64,000 bases of DNA from Candidatus Zixiibacteriota bacterium. Lineage in GTDB: Bacteria; Zixibacteria; MSB-5A5; GN15; FEB-12. Positions 51,547-60,031 of the stretch are shown piece by piece. How positions within the stretch are numbered: the stretch's first letter is position 1; each line of letters begins with the position of its first letter. Location of the stretch: assembly GCA_022571845.1 (NCBI GenBank), contig JACZXB010000009.1:62001-126000 (forward strand), read 5' to 3'. A program made the position numbers and the translations under genes. The notes beneath the pieces are model-generated. The model searched no databases. It had not been told where the DNA came from and saw only the letters and a list, made by a program, of their open reading frames with translations.

Positions 51547-52823
51547 TGTGGTACCAGTTGCTGTTCGCATTTTTGATAATACTCTTTTATAGTATTGCCT
51601 ATAGAGTTTCTCTTTACTCACTGGCTGTAAATCTTGACCCGGACGAATTAGAATCCCTTTATGACAAAGTCAGCCAGGGTCAGAAAAAGTTCCTTGAGCG
51701 TTTAGCCGCCGACCCGCAGGAATTTGTTCAGGTCGGTGTAGTCTATAAGGCCATTTCACTGGTCGCCATAACTGTCGCGGCAGTACTTTTTCTTATATTT
51801 ATCCCAATCGAGATGGCACTTGCAAGAATCGCAATTTGGTCGTTGTCGCTGCTGACAATCTGGATTGGTTATGTTTTGATAGTAGAGTATCTTCCGAGGC
51901 GCTCCTCGCGAACAGCAATCAATTCTAAAATGATAAGAAAACTCTGGTATCTGAGAATTATTACATTTTTGATGCTGCCTATCGTCAGAAAATACCGGAG
52001 CGTGATTATCAAAGCCAACGCTGCCGAACCGGTGACCGAAGAGGAAAAAGAAGAAATTGTCGAACGCGCTATCGAAGCGCTTGCAGAGCAGGCGGGTATT
52101 AGCGAGACGCTGGTTGAAGAAGACGAAAAGGAAATGATCGGTCAGATATTTCTCCTAGACCAGAAAGTTGTCCGCGAAGTAATGATTCCCAGAGTAGAAA
52201 TTACCGGTATCGAAAAATCTATGTCTTTTAGGAAAATTCGCGAAGTTATTTTACAAGACGGTCATTCGCGCTATCCGGTTTTTGACGAAGTGATAGACAA
52301 GGTCGTCGGCATGATTTATGTCAAGGACCTCTTTAATCAGATGCCGGGACGCGGCGAAACTTTCGACATCAGCCGATATTTACGCAAACCATATTTTGTC
52401 AACGAAACCAAAGTCATCGGCGACTTGCTGCAGGAATTTAAAGTCGGCAGACAGCATATTGCAATTGTGATGGACGATCTCGGCGGGGTAGCCGGCTTGA
52501 TTACTCTTGAGGATATTATCGAAGAGATAGTTGGTGAGATTCATGACGAACATGACACCGAAGAAGAAGAGTTCATCAAGCTGACCGATGGACGCTACCT
52601 GATTAATGCTACCATGAGAGTGGAGCGCCTGCAGGATTACCTGGATACCGACCATGACGAGGGGGACTATGAAACAGTCGGTGGTCTATTGTATAACCTG
52701 GCTGGAACAACTCCTGTTGTGGGACAAAAACTTAAATGGAACGATCTGGAATTTGAAATCGACAAGGTAGAAAAGCGCCGCATCAAACTTGTAAAAGTCT
52801 CGACCGACAACACCCAACATTAA
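51546..52823 (+). CDS. CorC/HlyC-family protein with CBS domains
   Basis: 425 residues. The N-terminal 140 residues contain three or four membrane helices but depart from the usual DUF21/CNNM layout. From about 200 there is a CBS pair (VREVMIPRVEITGIEKSM, HSRYPVFDEVIDKVVGMIYV, IAIVMDDLGGVAGLITLEDI) and a C-terminal CorC_HlyC transporter-associated domain (DTEEEEFIKLTDGRYLI). Possibly ion (Mg/Co) efflux. Classical ybeY-corC neighbourhood. Confidence 0.88.
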   Translation: MWYQLLFAFLIILFYSIAYRVSLYSLAVNLDPDELESLYDKVSQGQKKFLERLAADPQEFVQVGVVYKAISLVAITVAAVLFLIFIPIEMALARIAIWSLSLLTIWIGYVLIVEYLPRRSSRTAINSKMIRKLWYLRIITFLMLPIVRKYRSVIIKANAAEPVTEEEKEEIVERAIEALAEQAGISETLVEEDEKEMIGQIFLLDQKVVREVMIPRVEITGIEKSMSFRKIREVILQDGHSRYPVFDEVIDKVVGMIYVKDLFNQMPGRGETFDISRYLRKPYFVNETKVIGDLLQEFKVGRQHIAIVMDDLGGVAGLITLEDIIEEIVGEIHDEHDTEEEEFIKLTDGRYLINATMRVERLQDYLDTDHDEGDYETVGGLLYNLAGTTPVVGQKLKWNDLEFEIDKVEKRRIKLVKVSTDNTQH

Positions 52824-52868
52824 ATTGAAGATAGCAACTCGATTGACATTGGTATTTCCCTCTTGTCT

Positions 52869-52912
52869 TTCCAGCGGAGGCCCCGAGTCTTCGCTCGGGA
52901 CTAAAGCTGGGA
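52869..52912. repeat. Nested hairpin repeat
   Basis: Outer arms CCAGC/GCTGG (52871-52910) enclose CCGAG TCTTCG CTCGG. It is related to the CCCGAG...CTCGGGACTA elements at 41340 and 53069, followed by the same GACTAAAG flank. Confidence 0.65.
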
Positions 52913-52975
52913 ATCCATCTTTTCTTTGCATGTGACCGTGGTTCACAGCATTACGGCAATTCCGCCACGGCCACG

Positions 52976-53170
52976 AAATGGGTTCGTTTTGTCATATTTA
53001 ACATCTTTTTTTAAATTACTCCCGACTGGGGGCTGAAAATGGTCCACGGACCCTCGACGCTTCGCGCTCCCGAGGCTTTGCTCGGGACTAAAGTCAGGAC
53101 GACTTTGAAATGGACCACGGTCCCTCGGGTACGAATGGGTTCGTTTTGTCATATTTAACATCCTTTTTTC
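52976..53170. repeat. Paired TGGGTTCG direct repeats around hairpins (locus 2)
   Basis: Two matching copies of the ~27-base element (52976-53012 and 53132-53170), each followed by a T-run, flank about 120 bases. Those bases contain GGTCCACGGACC, TCGACGCTTCGCGC, the CCCGAG hairpin (53069-53087) and a second GGACCACGGTCC palindrome (53112-53123). Homologous to locus 1 (18738-18857) but longer. Confidence 0.75.
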
Positions 53171-53401
53171 TCTATTTCCCCATCCAAATTTCTGGATAGG
53201 TTTCATTTGCTAACAGGTATAGTCATAGACGCTTTATTTTAGGGTGGGAGAAGTATTGTGCAGTGAGATTGGAGTGAATTTGTGTGACCCTGAGAATCGA
53301 GTCAGCACTTGTAGGGCACCATGGCCCTTTAGCGGTTCAGCAATCAAAGCTAAATCTAAGCAATGCATAGACTTCCCCCCCCCATTGGTCTAAAAAAAGA
53401 C

Positions 53402-53430
53402 TTGACAACACGACTTTTTTGGCGCAGATT
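53402..53430 (+). promoter_or_regulatory. Candidate promoter for the FG-GAP gene
   Basis: A perfect TTGACA (53402-53407) with CAGATT 17 bases later, about 110 bases before the start. The -35 is consensus; the -10 matches at only three of six positions. Confidence 0.25.
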
Positions 53431-53542
53431 AAAAGGCATATTCTATTATTACAAATCTAGTGGGCTGCTGATTTTTCATCAGGAGCTACACCTTTGCAGC
53501 CTGCGATAGAGCATTAGGTAAACCTTAGAAGGAGGACTTTCT

Positions 53543-56104
53543 ATGAGATTCTCTAAACTTGGTTTCTCGCTATCCGTTATTATCCTCGTTGTGGCTGTTT
53601 CAACTGCCCATTCGCAGTTCCCGTTATTTGAGCAGCCAGTCAACTATGGGGTGGGAGATACCCCCCCTTACGTTGTTTCAGCCTATTTTGACGGTGACAG
53701 CGACATTGACCTGGCAGTAACAAACGAATTTGATGGCAATGTTTCCATTCTGCTGAACAATGGCGATGGGACCTTTGCGCCGGAGGTCAACTACCCGGTG
53801 GGGGCTGGTCCCCGCGGTGTTAGCTCTGCCGATTTTGACAATGACGGCGACTTTGATCTGGCCGTGGCACTACATGCCGCTAACCTTGTTGCCATCCTGT
53901 TGAACAATGGGGATGGGACGTTTGCTGGGCCTCTTTTGTATTCGGTAGGACTCAGACCCAATGCTGTTTCCTCAGCCGATTTTGACAATGACGGTGACAT
54001 CGACCTGGCGGTCGCAAACATCTTATCTGACAATGTTTCAATCCTGATGGGCAACGGCGACGGGACGTTTGCATCGGCGGTCGACTATGGGGTGGGGGAT
54101 AATCCGTTCTCTGTTTTCTCGGCCGACTTTGACAATGACGGCGACTCCGACCTGGTGACGGCAAACGTCTTATCTGACAATGTTTCAATCCTGATGGGCA
54201 ACGGCGACGGGACGTTTGCGTCGGCAGTCAACTATGGGACAGGCGACAGCGCCGCCTTTGCGAGCGCGGGCTACTTTGATAATGACACCAACCTTGACCT
54301 GGCAGTGGCAAACGCGGGTGATGACAATGTTTCCATTCTGATGGGCATCGGCGATGGAACTTTTGATCCGCCGGTCAATTATCCCGCGGGAAACGGTGCC
54401 GCTTATGTTGTCAATGCCGACTTTGACAGCGATGGAGACTTTGACCTGTCGGTATGCAACTTTTGGGCTGGTAATTTGTCAATTTTGTTGAACAACGGCA
54501 ACGGGACGTTCGCAGCGCCGGACGATTATGGAACTGGACTTAACCCCCTAGGTACTGCCGTGGCTGACTATGACAATGACGGTGACCTTGACCTGGCAGT
54601 CGCAAACTTAGGTTCCGACAATGTCTCCGTGCTGATGAATCTGACGACGGCCAATGACGCTGAGTGCCCGTTATTTGCGCCGGCCGTCAACTATGGGGTG
54701 GGAGATAGACCCTGGAGCGTTGTTTCAGCCGATTTTGACGGTGACAGCGCCATCGACCTGGCGGTAGCAATCTTCGGCGATGACCGTGTTAGGATTCTGA
54801 TGAACAACGGCGACGGTATGTTTACATTGGTGGCCGTATATGTGGTGGGGGCTGGTCCCACGAAACAAAACGCTGCCGATTTTGACAATGACGGCGACAT
54901 GGACCTGGCCGTGACACTAAGAACCGCTGGCTTTGTTGCCATCCTGTTGAACAACGGGGATGGGACGTTTGCGGACACTGTTCTGTATTCGGCAGGAGCC
55001 AGTCCAACTAGTGTTGCCTCAGCCGATTTTAACAATGACGGCAACCTTGACCTGGCGGTCACAAACCGCGCTTCTAACAATGTTTCTATCCTGCTAGGCA
55101 TCGGCGACGGGACGTTTGGGACGGCGGTCGACTATCCGGTGGGGGCTGGTCCGTCCTTAGTTTTCCCGGCCGACTTTAACGGTGACAGCGCCATCGACCT
55201 GGCAGTAACAAATCAAACTAGTGACAATGTTTCCATTTTGATGGGCGTCGGCGATGGAACTTTTGATCCGGCGGTCAACTACGCGGTGGGCGACTTTCCC
55301 TTGTTTTTGTCTGCGGCCGACTTTGACAAGGACGGCAACATTGACCTGGCTGTGTCAAAAGCGGGTGATGACAATGTTTCCATTCTGATGGGCGTCGGCG
55401 ATGGGACCTTTGCGGATACGGTCAATTATGCGGTGGGAGTTGGTCCCGGTGGTATTATCTCTGGCTACCTGGACGGCGATGGTAACATTGACCTGGCGGT
55501 CTCAAACGAATTTTCTGGTAGTATTTCCATCCTGCTGAATAACGGCGATGGGACGTTTGCGGCGCCGGACAACTATGGGGTGGGAAGTCAACCCCGAGTT
55601 TTATCCCTAGCTGACTATGACAATGACGGTGACCTTGACCTGGCGGTCCCAAACTTCGCTTCTGACAATGTTTCAATCCTGATGAATCTGACTATCGAAG
55701 CCATGATTGACACCGACGGTGACGGCATTCCGGATATATGTGATGAGTGCACCGATACCGATGGCGACAGCTATGGTAACCCGGGCTTTCCGTTCAACAC
55801 CTGTGAGGAAGACAACTGCGAGTTTGTCGCCAATCCGCTTCAGGAAGACTTTGATGGTAACGGAATCGGAGATGCCTGCTGCTGTGTTGGCAGACGAGGC
55901 GATTTAAACCTCAAGGGAAGTGATGTCGATATCGTTGATCTGGTTTTCCTTGTTAATTTCATATTCCGAGGCAGTAATGATCCCGGTGGCTGTCCTGATG
56001 AGTCGGACGTTAACGCCGATGGCTCAACTGCTGACATTGTTGACCTGACTTATCTGGTAGATTTTATTTTCCGTGGAGGGCCGCCACCGGGACCGTGTCC
56101 ATAA
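53543..56104 (+). CDS. Secreted FG-GAP double-propeller protein with dockerin-like C terminus
   Basis: 853 residues. SD AAGGAGG 7 bases before the ATG, signal peptide about 1-27 (STAHSQ). Fourteen FG-GAP/VCBS repeats of about 48 residues, each with a calcium-type DxDxDGDxDLAV loop, fall into two blocks of seven (about 30-370 and 375-715), enough for two seven-bladed beta-propellers. Next come thrombospondin-3-like Asp-rich loops (DTDGDGIPD, about 717-790) and two dockerin-like repeats at the C terminus (GDLNLKGSDVDIVDLVFL and DVNADGSTADIVDLTYL, each followed by an FIFRG segment). Calcium binding and surface adhesion or structure are likely. No cohesin partner is visible. Confidence 0.9.
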   Translation: MRFSKLGFSLSVIILVVAVSTAHSQFPLFEQPVNYGVGDTPPYVVSAYFDGDSDIDLAVTNEFDGNVSILLNNGDGTFAPEVNYPVGAGPRGVSSADFDNDGDFDLAVALHAANLVAILLNNGDGTFAGPLLYSVGLRPNAVSSADFDNDGDIDLAVANILSDNVSILMGNGDGTFASAVDYGVGDNPFSVFSADFDNDGDSDLVTANVLSDNVSILMGNGDGTFASAVNYGTGDSAAFASAGYFDNDTNLDLAVANAGDDNVSILMGIGDGTFDPPVNYPAGNGAAYVVNADFDSDGDFDLSVCNFWAGNLSILLNNGNGTFAAPDDYGTGLNPLGTAVADYDNDGDLDLAVANLGSDNVSVLMNLTTANDAECPLFAPAVNYGVGDRPWSVVSADFDGDSAIDLAVAIFGDDRVRILMNNGDGMFTLVAVYVVGAGPTKQNAADFDNDGDMDLAVTLRTAGFVAILLNNGDGTFADTVLYSAGASPTSVASADFNNDGNLDLAVTNRASNNVSILLGIGDGTFGTAVDYPVGAGPSLVFPADFNGDSAIDLAVTNQTSDNVSILMGVGDGTFDPAVNYAVGDFPLFLSAADFDKDGNIDLAVSKAGDDNVSILMGVGDGTFADTVNYAVGVGPGGIISGYLDGDGNIDLAVSNEFSGSISILLNNGDGTFAAPDNYGVGSQPRVLSLADYDNDGDLDLAVPNFASDNVSILMNLTIEAMIDTDGDGIPDICDECTDTDGDSYGNPGFPFNTCEEDNCEFVANPLQEDFDGNGIGDACCCVGRRGDLNLKGSDVDIVDLVFLVNFIFRGSNDPGGCPDESDVNADGSTADIVDLTYLVDFIFRGGPPPGPCP

Positions 56105-56111
56105 TATAATT

Positions 56112-56194
56112 GTAGGTCAGGAACCTCGTGTTCCTGACTATTGAGTCGGCCTATTCGTGTCAGGACCACGCCAAGGAGGCGGGTCCTGACCTAC
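56112..56194. repeat. Nested inverted repeats between convergent genes
   Basis: Hairpin GTCAGGAAC/GTTCCTGAC (56116-56138), hairpin GTCAGGACC/GGTCCTGAC (56159-56190), and outer arms GTAGGTCAGGA/TCCTGACCTAC (56112 and 56184-56194). The two hairpins could also pair with each other. Possible bidirectional terminator or REP-type element; there is no T-run. Confidence 0.65.
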
Positions 56195-56209
56195 AGTCAC
56201 AATAATTAA

Positions 56210-57958
56210 TCAGGTAACCCCAACTTTGGCAGGGAACTGAACTCCGGCGAACCATTCTAGTTCCAGTTCGGGAAACAGATTGTCGCGCTTTTGACAATCG
56301 TTAAAGAATTCTCTGTCATCAACAGTTAGTGATTCTCCGGCAATCTTTTTGTCGGCCAAAGCTGCAAGCTTTATGAAGTCTTCGTAATGTTCTTTCAGCC
56401 GTTGCTCGGCGTAGTCGCCTGCCGCTTTGGTTGAAATAAGAAACTGCCAGTCCGAAGCAGACATCAGCATCAGTTCACGCCCCAGCTGAAGTAAAATATC
56501 TTTCAGTTCGTTGTCTCTCTTGTCGGAGTTTTCAGTCCAGTAGCGGGCCAGCTCAACCATCTTTTCTTCAGATTCATAAACAAGTTTCCAGGTCCATTCG
56601 TTTTCCCGGTTCAGCCAGATAAAATGATGATTGCCTTCGCCCCAGCTGCCTTCGGGAAGGGATATAAGCCGACCTGGTTTTGTTTTTTCTAGATAGTCCG
56701 AAAGAAATACATTTTCGATTTCTGAGCTTTCTTCGATTTCCGAAAGTACATGTTTTAAGAACATTGGTCCTTCAAACCACCAGTGACCAAAAAGCTCAGT
56801 GTCATAAGGAGAGACTATTATCCCCGGTTTACCAGACTTGCTCTGGTACTCCCCCAAAAGCTCTTTAACTTTCGCAACAAAGTCTGAGGCGTTCTCGGCA
56901 ATGCAACCCAGTGCAGCCTCCCGGTTGTATTCTGATTTTTGATCCAGTTCGCTTTTGGACGAAGTTACCGCCCAGTATTTGTGACCGCTCGGCCAGCGTT
57001 TCTTGTGGAATTCAAGGTAGTCGCTTTCACCGGGGTAGCCATGCTTTCCTAACCAGACCAGCAGACCTGTTTCGGGGTTGCGGGAAAAAACAGCGACTGG
57101 TTTTTTCCGGGTGTCGGATGCCACCAGATATACTTCATAGGGAGTCTTGTCTTTTTCTTCGGGACGGCTCGCCACACTTTTTTGGTATTGGTCAAACAAT
57201 TTTTGCAGGCTTTCAAAGCGGTCAAGATAGGCGCCGATAGCTTCGCCGCCTTTTAGCAGGGCCGAATCGACAATGAAAAATTCAATACCGTTTTCGCTCA
57301 AAAATTCGTCGGCACCTTTGCGCCTTCTCGATTCTTGTTTCCCATTTATCGGCAGCGGCGGCGTCCAATCATACGCAGGACGATAGGCACACTCCGGCAG
57401 CCAGATTCCTTTTGGTTTGCGTCCGAAATGTTTTTCATAATTTTTGACCGCTGCCTTGGTCTGTACTTGCAGCGATTCATCTTTTGACAAAAGCGGATAG
57501 TAACCGTGGGTAGCACCACAGCTGATAATTTCGACAAGTCTGTCAGACTGCAATCTTTTGAACTCGTCAACGATGTTTTGATTTAGACTGTCAAAATTCT
57601 CTAACGTGGAACTGTACCAGTTCTCCCAAAACCGGGCTATGTTTAAAAGGCTATGCTGTTGTAAACCTAAAAATTCTTCAATATCATCGCGGGCAGATTT
57701 TAATTTTAAGTTTAAGTAACTGACAAACTCTGTTTTGAAAGTCTGGTCGCTTAACTGCTCGCACAGCACAGGTGACAAACCGATGGTAAGTTTGGGATTT
57801 TTGCCCTCAGCCTGAAGCTCCCGCAATATTTTGATAATCGGCAGGTAGGTTTCGGCTGCCGCTTCGCAAAGCCAGTCAGTGCCATGCGGCCAGCGGCCAT
57901 GCCATAAGACATAAGGCAAATGCGAATGTAAGACAAACGCAAAAGATCCCTTAGTCAC
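56210..57958 (-). CDS. Glycoside hydrolase family 57 (branching-enzyme-like)
   Basis: 582 residues from a GTG that overlaps the DUF3467 stop by 8 bases; a longer frame to 58027 adds residues that overlap DUF3467 further. Motifs: FAFVLHSHLPYVLWHGRW (region 1), GATHGYYPLL, WLPECAYRP with the nucleophile Glu, and SPYDTELFGHWWFEGP with the acid Asp, as in GH57 1,4-alpha-glucan branching enzymes. It acts on glycogen-like alpha-glucan in the cytoplasm. No other glycogen genes are in the window. Confidence 0.88.
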   Translation of the reverse strand: MTKGSFAFVLHSHLPYVLWHGRWPHGTDWLCEAAAETYLPIIKILRELQAEGKNPKLTIGLSPVLCEQLSDQTFKTEFVSYLNLKLKSARDDIEEFLGLQQHSLLNIARFWENWYSSTLENFDSLNQNIVDEFKRLQSDRLVEIISCGATHGYYPLLSKDESLQVQTKAAVKNYEKHFGRKPKGIWLPECAYRPAYDWTPPLPINGKQESRRRKGADEFLSENGIEFFIVDSALLKGGEAIGAYLDRFESLQKLFDQYQKSVASRPEEKDKTPYEVYLVASDTRKKPVAVFSRNPETGLLVWLGKHGYPGESDYLEFHKKRWPSGHKYWAVTSSKSELDQKSEYNREAALGCIAENASDFVAKVKELLGEYQSKSGKPGIIVSPYDTELFGHWWFEGPMFLKHVLSEIEESSEIENVFLSDYLEKTKPGRLISLPEGSWGEGNHHFIWLNRENEWTWKLVYESEEKMVELARYWTENSDKRDNELKDILLQLGRELMLMSASDWQFLISTKAAGDYAEQRLKEHYEDFIKLAALADKKIAGESLTVDDREFFNDCQKRDNLFPELELEWFAGVQFPAKVGVT

Positions 57959-58283
57959 CGCTTTTTTCCCCGGTGTCGGTTCTGGTCTCAAAACCAATAT
58001 TTCTGGCGTCCTGGCCGGGGATGCCATGGATTTTTATTTCTCCAAATTGCTTTTCAAATTTCTTGAGATTATCATCAAGCGCCTTTAAAAGCAGTTTAGC
58101 GTGCATTGGTGTCATGATAATCCGTGATAAGACCTTTGTTTTGGGCATTCTGGGCATTACCCGGGCGAAATCTATTATCATCTCGGTCGGTGAGTGCACA
58201 ATCATTACCAGATTGGCATAGATTCCTTCGGCTTCTTTATCTCCAAGCTCGACACTAATTTGTTGCGGACGAGGCTGTTCCAT
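57951..58283 (-). CDS. DUF3467 protein
   Basis: 110 residues matching the small DUF3467 family: EAEGIYANLVMIVHSPTEMI, DFARVMPRMPKTKVLSRI and MTPMHAKLLLKALDDNLKKF. Function unknown. Its stop overlaps the start of the GH57 gene, so the two are translationally coupled. Divergent from the heptose kinase gene. Confidence 0.85.
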   Translation of the reverse strand: MEQPRPQQISVELGDKEAEGIYANLVMIVHSPTEMIIDFARVMPRMPKTKVLSRIIMTPMHAKLLLKALDDNLKKFEKQFGEIKIHGIPGQDARNIGFETRTDTGEKSGD

Positions 58284-58343
58284 ATTTTATTGCCTTTCTA
58301 AACAATTGAATTCAATAGTTTTCTTTCTTGTACTAAAGTAACA

Positions 58344-58393
58344 GCTTCAGTCGTTTAGTCAAAGGCTTTTGCGGAAGCGTTTCGGACTGAAGC
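58344..58393. promoter_or_regulatory. Inverted repeat in the divergent hldE1/DUF3467 spacer
   Basis: Perfect 9-base arms GCTTCAGTC (58344-58352) and GACTGAAGC (58385-58393) with a 32-base spacer, ending just before the ribosome-binding region of the kinase gene. It could be a divided operator or a leader hairpin. No regulator gene is nearby. Confidence 0.35.
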
Positions 58394-58412
58394 AGCAAGG
58401 AAATAAAAAAAG

Positions 58413-59435
58413 TTGAACCTGCGGCGGATTACAGAGATTACCAGCGGCTTTGGTGATGCCAGAGTTCTGATACTGGGCGACATTATGCTTGATGAATATA
58501 TGTACGGTTCTGTCGACCGCATTTCGCCGGAAGCGCCGGTTCCCGTAGTAAATATTTCATCAAGCAAGATTCTCCTGGGCGGCGCTGCCAACGTGGCTGC
58601 TAATATTTGCAGTTTAGGTGGAGAGGCTCTGCTTTTGGGAACAGTCGGAGATGACGAGGCTGCTTCCAAAATATCACAACTATTAAAATCCGAAAAAATT
58701 TCCGATGACTTGTTAGTAACCGATTTGACACGACGTACTACTATTAAAACCAGAATCATCGCCCATAGCCAGCAGATAGTCAGAGCCGACAGAGAAGATC
58801 GTCATGAAGTTAATCCGGACATTGAAAAAGAAATATTCAGCAGGTTCATGTCGGTAGTTGACGATGTCCAGGCAGTTATAGTTTCTGATTATGGTAAGGG
58901 AGTTATCAACCAGTCTCTGCTTGAAAAGCTGATGTCTGTCTGTCTTCAAAAAAATATCTTTGTTGCTGTCGACCCCAAGGAAACTCATTTTAATAACTAC
59001 CAGAGGGTTTCACTGATAACACCAAACCATCATGAAGCCGGTTTCGCTTATGGCAGGCGCATTCATAATGAAAAAGACCTTCTTGAAGTAGGCAAGGGAC
59101 TGCTGAAGCGTCTGCAAGCCAAGTCTATTCTAATAACGCGCGGTCCCGATGGTATGTCGCTTTTTACAGAAAATTCCGAGCCAACCCATATTCCTACATT
59201 TGCGAAGAAAGTTTATGATGTTACCGGCGCCGGTGACACAGTTATTGCAGTCTTCGTAGCGGCCACCTGTGCCGGAGCGGATTTGGTGGAATCAGCAATC
59301 GTGGCCAATGCCGGAGCCGGACTTACTGTCGGAGAAATTGGAACTGCTACTGTAACCACAGACGATTTGCGGCAGGAGCTTGAGCATAATATCAAAGAAG
59401 GCAATCTCTTTCCGGAGACAGAAACAGCTAAATAA
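58413..59435 (+). CDS. D-glycero-beta-D-manno-heptose-7-phosphate kinase (RfaE1-like)
   Basis: 340 residues, PfkB/ribokinase family, with a TTG start preceded by AAGGAAAT. N-terminal RVLILGDIMLDEYMYG and LLGGAANVAANICSLGGEA; C-terminal PfkB signature VYDVTGAGDTVIAVFVAAT with the catalytic Asp. It belongs to ADP-heptose synthesis for lipopolysaccharide. In many bacteria the kinase is fused to the adenylyltransferase as HldE; here they are two genes 48 bases apart. Confidence 0.92.
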   Translation: MNLRRITEITSGFGDARVLILGDIMLDEYMYGSVDRISPEAPVPVVNISSSKILLGGAANVAANICSLGGEALLLGTVGDDEAASKISQLLKSEKISDDLLVTDLTRRTTIKTRIIAHSQQIVRADREDRHEVNPDIEKEIFSRFMSVVDDVQAVIVSDYGKGVINQSLLEKLMSVCLQKNIFVAVDPKETHFNNYQRVSLITPNHHEAGFAYGRRIHNEKDLLEVGKGLLKRLQAKSILITRGPDGMSLFTENSEPTHIPTFAKKVYDVTGAGDTVIAVFVAATCAGADLVESAIVANAGAGLTVGEIGTATVTTDDLRQELEHNIKEGNLFPETETAK

Positions 59436-59483
59436 TTTCACGCCTACGCGTATACGTAAAATAGAATTCGAAAATATTACCTG

Positions 59484-59954
59484 ATGAAAGCCGCCGCACC
59501 TGTTTCAAAAAAGAATCTTCCCGCACTCTTAGCTAAACTGAAGCAGCAGCGCCAATCGATAGTCTTCACTAATGGTGTTTTTGATATAATTCATCGCGGT
59601 CATATCGACTATCTGTACAAAGCCAGATCGTTCGGGCATATTCTTATTGTCGGGCTGAATTCTGATTCTTCGGTCAGACGACTCAAAGGGAATAAGAGGC
59701 CGCTTCAAAAACAAGCCGACCGGGCTGCCATCGTAGTTAGTTTCAAACCGGTCGATTATGTAGTATTTTTTGGCGAAGATACACCTGAGCGGCTGATTGA
59801 AGCTATCAGACCGGACATTCTGGTAAAGGGAGCCGATTACAAAGTCAGGGAGATAGTTGGCGCCAGGTTCGTCAAATCTTACGGCGGCAAAGTAAGGCGG
59901 GTACGGCTTTCGGCTGGCCGCTCCAGCAGCAAACTTATCAAAAAACTATCGTAA
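59484..59954 (+). CDS. D-glycero-beta-D-manno-heptose 1-phosphate adenylyltransferase (RfaE2-like)
   Basis: 156 residues, nucleotidyltransferase fold: FTNGVFDIIHRGHIDYLYKA (HxGH-type motif), LIVGLNSDSSVRRLKG, VDYVVFFGEDTPERLI, ILVKGADYK and the C-terminal RLSAGRSSSKLIKKL (SxxxxKI-type). It completes ADP-heptose synthesis with the preceding kinase. A hairpin AAAGTCT/AGACTTT (59986-60008) follows the gene. Confidence 0.92.
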   Translation: MKAAAPVSKKNLPALLAKLKQQRQSIVFTNGVFDIIHRGHIDYLYKARSFGHILIVGLNSDSSVRRLKGNKRPLQKQADRAAIVVSFKPVDYVVFFGEDTPERLIEAIRPDILVKGADYKVREIVGARFVKSYGGKVRRVRLSAGRSSSKLIKKLS

Positions 59955-60031
59955 GATAGCTAATCAGTCAGAGCAAGAATTCTGCAAAGTCTTGATTTTT
60001 GAGACTTTCACGGTAATATTGAAAATGACCA

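Larger units (their letters stand above)
52824..53542. other. Repeat-rich intergenic region
   Basis: About 720 bases with no credible gene. It holds the 52869-52912 hairpin, locus 2 of the TGGGTTCG repeats, a run of nine C near 53375, and a candidate promoter for the FG-GAP gene. Frames in it are translated repeats. Confidence 0.6.

Noticed and set aside
53950-54230. Near-identical repeats in DNA as a possible mobile element
   Set aside because: They are in-frame FG-GAP repeats within one coding sequence.
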